From assembly GCF_015706575.1 (NCBI RefSeq), contig NW_024037055.1:11880262-11944261 (forward strand): a DNA stretch of 64,000 bases, in the 5' to 3' direction. Origin of the DNA: Patiria miniata (taxonomy: Eukaryota; Echinodermata; Asteroidea; Valvatida; Asterinidae). The notes beneath the pieces were generated by a model, which was given only the letters and a program-made list of their open reading frames with translations, searched no databases and had not been told where the DNA came from. Both the position numbers and the translations under genes were made by a program. This document shows positions 58,858 to 64,000 of this stretch, one piece after another (positions within the stretch are counted from its first letter, which is position 1; each line of letters begins with the position of its first letter).

Positions 58858-59265
58858 TAATCATATAAGATTCATTGCTCATTCATGGCCGATGGCCAAT
58901 ATTTGGGTAATGGACTTCTGCCGGTGTGATGACTTCATTAAACACACATGGTAAGGCCCCTCATTTTAATTCAATCCATTACAGTATATTGTATATTGTA
59001 CGAAGAAGACAGCGTATCAATTTGAAAACAAATTAGATATTCTCGTGTACTTTCAATGGATTTTTTTTTTTTTAAAGCAAAACCAGGTTTTCGAAAAACA
59101 CAAACCTCCAATTGTGTTTTTTCGAAAAACACAATGGACATCTTGTCCAGGCTAAATACTGCATTTGTTAAGTGAACCTCAAACAAATTGTAACATATTT
59201 TTTTTTCACCATGGTGCATTTCTATGAGGTCCCTAGAATGACAAACTAAAAGTAAAAAAGAATGC

Positions 59266-59918
59266 AAGTGGTGGAAATTTGCCTAATTTTGCATAAATTG
59301 TTAATACACGTCGTGTAATGTATTTATTCCCATTTGGGTATATTTTCATTTTTCATTTTTTTGAATAGCTTTATTTTTGGGTGATTCTACTTTCACATGC
59401 TCACTTCAATGACATTTCCTAAAGCATATAAGTGACTGAATAATTATGAGGACATAGTAACGATTCAAAATGGCTACTATATAACCCTAAAAGTTAAGCG
59501 CATTTACCGTACCTTGTCTCCAGATATCATCAAATAGTCTTGCCAAACCTCATCATTGATGAGTTTCGACTTCGTAAAGTTCCACACTGACACAGTTTAC
59601 CTAGCTGTTAGAACTTTACGGAAAGTCATGTTAATAATGACATTATTGTGATATTTAGCCCAGAAAACAGAAACGGGGACAAAATGAGGTGTCCGTAAAT
59701 TGGGCTAAAAAGTAGGTGAAGGTTTGCGAAACGTGGGAGACTTGAACAAGTTCAAGAAAATTCCCAATTAAAGTAAGTGTAAGTAATTAAAGTGTAAGTA
59801 AAATCACCAAAATAAACTTTTCTAAAAATACAAAATAAAATATACCCAAATATGGGGACAAATATATTACACGACAGGTATTAACGATTTATGCAAATTG
59901 GGCGTATTTCCACTACTT
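59266..59918. mobile_element. 653-bp relative of the 9482-10753 long-TIR element
   Basis: Left AAGTGGTGGAAATTTGCC and right GGGCGTATTTCCACTACTT are inverted. The arms share TTATTCCCATTTGGGTATAT, TATAAGTGACTGAATAAT and GAGGACATAGTAACGAT with the element at 9482, but the outermost ends differ. Confidence 0.8.
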
Positions 59919-60363
59919 GGATTTTTAAATTTTTTTAGTACGTCATTCTACGGACATTATGGAAAGGCCTATGCACTGTGGGGAAAAATTCTGTTGCACT
60001 TTGTGTCAGGTCAGACCTGATTTTGCCTGGACAAATTAGGAACTCGAATGAGCTATTATCTTGATACCAATCAATGGCTGGAATAGTATGTTTCACTTGT
60101 AAATAGGAGAACATGGGCGAAAATTTGAATTTCTTTGAAATTACTTTGTTTGCCATGTAGATAATAGTCGTCTTTAGGTAATGCTATGCATAAAACCATG
60201 TATCTCCTTGAGAATATAACATTAAAAGGGCAGCGGCATTTTATTTTTCTTTAACTCTAAGATATCGTACATCCAGGAAATGAATTAGATATCCTTCATT
60301 TAAATGTAGGCGCAGCATCGCCTTGACAATTGTATTTTCCTGAGTCTCAATGCGAACACATTC

Positions 60364-60581
60364 AGTAGCGGATCTGGCGGGGGGGGGGGGGGGTCGCACC
60401 GCTGACTTATGTTATGAAACTAGTAAAAGTGGGCCAAAATAATATATGGAATGGTAAAGATCCTAATTTTATTCTCGGATAAAATGCCAGAGAGAGCATC
60501 GTCGATCTCAAAATATTTCCCGGCCCCCTAGCAAGCACGCCTTTACGCCCCCCCCTTTCCTGAAAGCTAGATCCGCCCTTG
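60364..60581. mobile_element. hAT-type MITE, CAAGGGCGGATC family, second copy
   Basis: Left CAGTAGCGGATCTGGC and right GCTAGATCCGCCCTTG are inverted with a G run inside. The target duplication is not clear. The core matches 38410-38590. Confidence 0.72.
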
Positions 60582-62289
60582 ACATTTTATTCTGACTTTA
60601 GGTTAAGTTGTTAAGGTCCATATAATACCATAAAGCTGTGATAATACCGGGCTCGTAGCCAGTGGGAGAGTTGGAAATTTGACATGTGTTCATTTTGTAA
60701 CTGCATGGTTAGTTGTTAAACTTGTCAAAGTAAAATAATACATGTCTATATATATTGTGTTCTAATTGAAATTCTAGTAAGTCTTAATGTGTCATTTTAT
60801 TTGATATACAATATCTAAACAAATCTAGACTTTCTTTAAAACTGAAGAAAGTGTAGCAAGAAAGGAGTCATTCGTGACGTCAGGGTGGCTTCTGGCCAAC
60901 CATGCCCTGTACTTTAAATCAAGGAAACACACAGATGAGGCTTTTGTACTTAAAACTCGAATTAATCTTTTTAATGTTCGTTTACTCAGTATTTACAATG
61001 CTTTAAATTGCGCAGTAGTTAACATATTTTCCTCGCCGAATAAAGACAACATCATTTTTGCAAGTGAAATTAAAGCTGTAATGTTTAATTTTTTTCATTT
61101 GAGTGTGTTTTCCGAGGATAAATGAAATGAATTGATAAATAAAAATAAAGCATTGACAATGGCAATAACGAGTGTCCGGTCAGGACTATGTTCGAAAACC
61201 TGAACATTTTTAAATGCTGCATTTTAGCCGAAGGAACTACTCCATATCATCCCCAACAAATAAACAAATACGATAAACTAACAATACACACAATCACTCA
61301 TGATATATAGATATCGTGACTGGAACTAATTTTTTTTCGGACAATTTGTACAATTGAGAGGTGTACCCCTTTCCTTGGTTCTTGTGTATTCATACAGGAG
61401 ACTGTTTACATTAGCAGCAGTGGTAACTCTCACATGCACCTTTCGTCAAGTTCATTTCTTGACACTTCGGCAGGAGGAATTAACAATAAGCTACGAGCGG
61501 GTGGAGGGCTTGAGTAATATCACCCGACTACAGGAAGAAAGCAATCATTGGAGGTTGTTGATTAAAGATATAATTATGTTAAAGACGTATACCCTGATGT
61601 GCACTTACAACACAAATTATTTTTACGTAATTTTAATTTTTATGTTTTGTTTAACTGGGAAAAGAATAAGATTCCGATTTTGGGCGTCTGCAACCCTCTA
61701 AATTGGCGGTTCGTTTTGTGCACAATCCGCCCTGCGAGATCCAAATTATTGTCTGGCAGCCAATAATCAAACTTTTGTAAAGAACTTGTGATTCAACAAC
61801 TAAACATCGCTGAAAAAGTAGCAACTGAAGAAAAAAATGTCGATGGAAACTCGACAACAGCAGGACGGAGAACGCATCTTTAAATACCGCAAAGACACGT
61901 CCAATAATTATGGGACGTTGGTGTCCAGAGTGCTGATTGTGGACTACATACCTACTATATGAACAGACAACATTTCAAATATGAATCACACTAGCAACGG
62001 CATGGTCAACCAAAATCTTTAGCTAATAGCAGGGAGCCATTTCAGATCAACAGACATGAGATGAGGAAGAGGATGTGGCTGGAGTGCACTGCACTCAGTT
62101 TGAATTTAAGGGTCATTTGCAAGATCACAAAGTTCAAAATGTGACGAAATCCTGGAAAAGTAATTCTTAAAGGACAAAGTTCTACGTGTTAGCTCCCCAA
62201 ATCGGAAACATTTCCTTACCTAAACATTTCAGATTACTAGAAACGATATCGAATGACAACATCATCAAATTATTGAGCATCATCAAAAC
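60582..62289. other. gene-free stretch
   Basis: No supported exon. A frame at 61354-61701 begins with a hydrophobic LFTLAAVVTL segment but lacks splice context and homology that I recognise. AATAAA words at 61018-61150 could be chance. Confidence 0.4.
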
Positions 62290-62515
62290 GAACTTACTTT
62301 TTTCAATACAACGCCGATCGCGCCAGATGAGACGAATTTACCCAAATTAGGAAGAATTAGAATGGTACAAATTTGAATTATACTGCACCTTAAATTAAAT
62401 CCATTGGTGGTTTTTGAAATTGAAATTCAGAATTGAGCTCGACGATATACGGAGACGAAATTAATGAATCGTTTGAGGGAGTTTATGTTATGTTAGTGTT
62501 AAAGTATCTTGGAAA
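62290..62515. mobile_element. solo arm of the TAGGTTTTCCCGG family
   Basis: Shares CAACGCCGATCG, GAGACGAATTT, AATTTGAATTATACTG and AGAATTGAGCTC/TGACGA words with the right arm of 57736-58857. The other arm is missing. Confidence 0.65.
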
Positions 62516-63349
62516 AGCTATACAGGCCTCAAAGGCGCAGTCACACATCCAAGACCAAGACCAAGATCCCGCCAAGACCATGAGATTTTGAAATGTCTTG
62601 AAAATCGTACCAAAATACCTATAGGCGCCAAATTCAAAATTCGTCTTCTGAGCTCCAGTCTGCAGACCATGATCAGAATGTGCTACGATGTCGTCCCGAA
62701 TACTATGACTCTGAAACGACCTCAAACCGAATATAACGACTTCGCTACAGCTTGGATCCGTTCAATTGATTTTTTTCACGACTGAGTCCCGATCTCGTCA
62801 CAAAAGAACGAGAACCGATGCCGAAACGACAGAGTGACGTAATCTTCGGAATTTCACGTCGTGATTGTCGTATCAAAGTCGGCTAAAAAATGTGGCGACC
62901 ATGTACGACCTGTGCCGATCTCGTACAAACTATTGCAATTTCGTTACGACTTCGTTACAACACAACCGTTTGAATACAGAAAGAGAACAGACTCTGATCC
63001 GTTTTGGATTTTTTTTGCTGAGCATCACGATATGTTTCAATTGTTGAAACTAATCGAGGCTGCACTGCCGACCATGCACGATTTGAACAGCGCCCCCATC
63101 GTAAGTATGGTACAAGCCCCCCCCCCCCAACCTATTGATTTTTTTGAGGCCAAGTGTCCGGAGAAAAAAACCTGTCTACATTTCAGATTTTTTTGCCGAT
63201 GAAAAAAAAACCCTCCCCTGCGAAAAATCCAGGATCCGCTCCTGGTCGTCGAGTCTTGCGTCTCCCATTTTGTTAGATGTGTATTAAATTAATAGCAAAG
63301 ATGTCTTCAAACCTCCTTGTGTGTGTAAAAAGGCACAATTTCATCGGAA

Positions 63350-63480
63350 AAAATATGACTGTGGCGAACCCCAGACGATGCGCCACATGATCAATGACTG
63401 CCCACTCTCTCGCCTTACTGGTGGCATCGCAGTCCTTCACGTCACTCGGCCGAGGACCAAGCGAGACACTGGCTAATACT
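63350..63480 (+). mobile_element. LINE C-terminal zinc-finger fragment
   Basis: The frame reads YDCGEPQTMRHMINDCPLSR, the C-C-H-C tail (C-CG--QT--H----CPL) of Jockey/CR1-type non-LTR ORF2 proteins. Only the tail is present. Confidence 0.72.
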
Positions 63481-63629
63481 AGGGTCACACATTCCCGAAT
63501 TATTGCCACGAATACCCCGATCTCTCCCGGATAAAAATTCTTGATGGCATCGGGAGAAATTAGCCCCGATTCGCTGTTTGTTAGAATAACTTAAAAATGA
63601 AACAGAAATAATCAAGATCTACAGGTACG

Positions 63630-63977
63630 AATTGGAAGCCGAATCAGATCGAACCAAGCGGAATGATTGCGATTTAGTGCAGAATAAAACCGAATTGTAG
63701 CGATTTTGCCAATAATAACTTACGAATAACTCAAGAATCATGACCCAGAATTATGCATAGTGTATTCGTAAGTTATTCTTATCATATTCGTACATTTCTT
63801 GATAATTGGAAGCCGAATCAGATCGAACCAAGCGGAATGATTGCGATTTAGTGCAGAATAAAACCGAATTGTAGCGATTTTGCCAATAATAACTTACGAA
63901 TAACTCAAGAATCATGACCCAGAATTATGCATAGTGTATTCGTAAGTTATTCTTATCATATTCGTACATTTCTTGAT
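63630..63977. repeat. tandem duplication, 174-bp period, two copies
   Basis: AATTGGAAGCCGAATCAGAT starts at 63630 and 63804; the two copies are identical as far as I can see. Each contains ATAACTTACGAATAAC and its inverted partner GTATTCGTAAGTTAT. The array may continue past the window end. Confidence 0.92.
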
Positions 63978-64000
63978 ACATTCATAATGATTCGGCATAA

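Noticed and set aside
61354-61701. 115-codon plus frame with hydrophobic start
   Set aside because: No splice context or family resemblance; the latter half is AT-rich and drifts into low-complexity residues.

Overview
The window is eukaryotic and intron-rich, with short exons, phase-consistent GT-AG introns, and dense interspersed repeats (TIR elements, non-LTR retrotransposon scraps, minisatellites, poly-G/poly-C tracts). The recognisable proteins (a LAMP/CD68-like lysosomal membrane protein, an oxalate/formate-antiporter-type MFS exon and an IL-1-family-like cytokine) and the repeat style suggest a marine invertebrate, most likely a non-vertebrate deuterostome (echinoderm, hemichordate or amphioxus). 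I cannot place it more exactly from sequence alone.

Layout. 1-1014: one MFS transporter exon between the arms of a perfect inverted repeat. 1015-16900: almost wholly repeat (LINE scraps, four long-TIR elements, Mutator-like MITEs with 9-bp target duplications). 16993-25055: two isolated candidate coding exons among TIR elements and minisatellites. 25620-28800: a 93-bp satellite split by a hAT-type element with a clean 8-bp target duplication, which itself carries a second 8-bp-TSD element. 29563-39590: a six-exon gene on the + strand predicting a leaderless 282-residue protein whose last ~154 residues look like an IL-1/IL-18 beta-trefoil; its introns hold a 3.1-kb satellite of 63-bp units, a LINE 3' fragment and TCCCG arrays. 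40706-41271: a second hAT-type element related to the first. 42325-46380: a TIR element, a LINE fragment and a Ty3/gypsy fossil. 47370-48640: a duplicated dispersed repeat. 50456-56305: a five-exon LAMP/CD68-like gene (333 residues). 57000-64000: more TIR elements, a LINE tail and a perfect 174-bp tandem duplication at the right edge.

The gene of most interest is the IL-1-like one. All five internal splice junctions join in phase without forcing, the joined length (282) is close to vertebrate IL-1 precursors (about 270), no signal peptide is present, and the trefoil half carries several IL-18/IL-1 landmarks in the right order. IL-1 family ligands are, to my knowledge, described chiefly from vertebrates, so a convincing member in an invertebrate genome would matter for the origin of the family. 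No operon-like logic links the genes; the MFS, IL-1-like and LAMP-like genes share the + strand but look independent.
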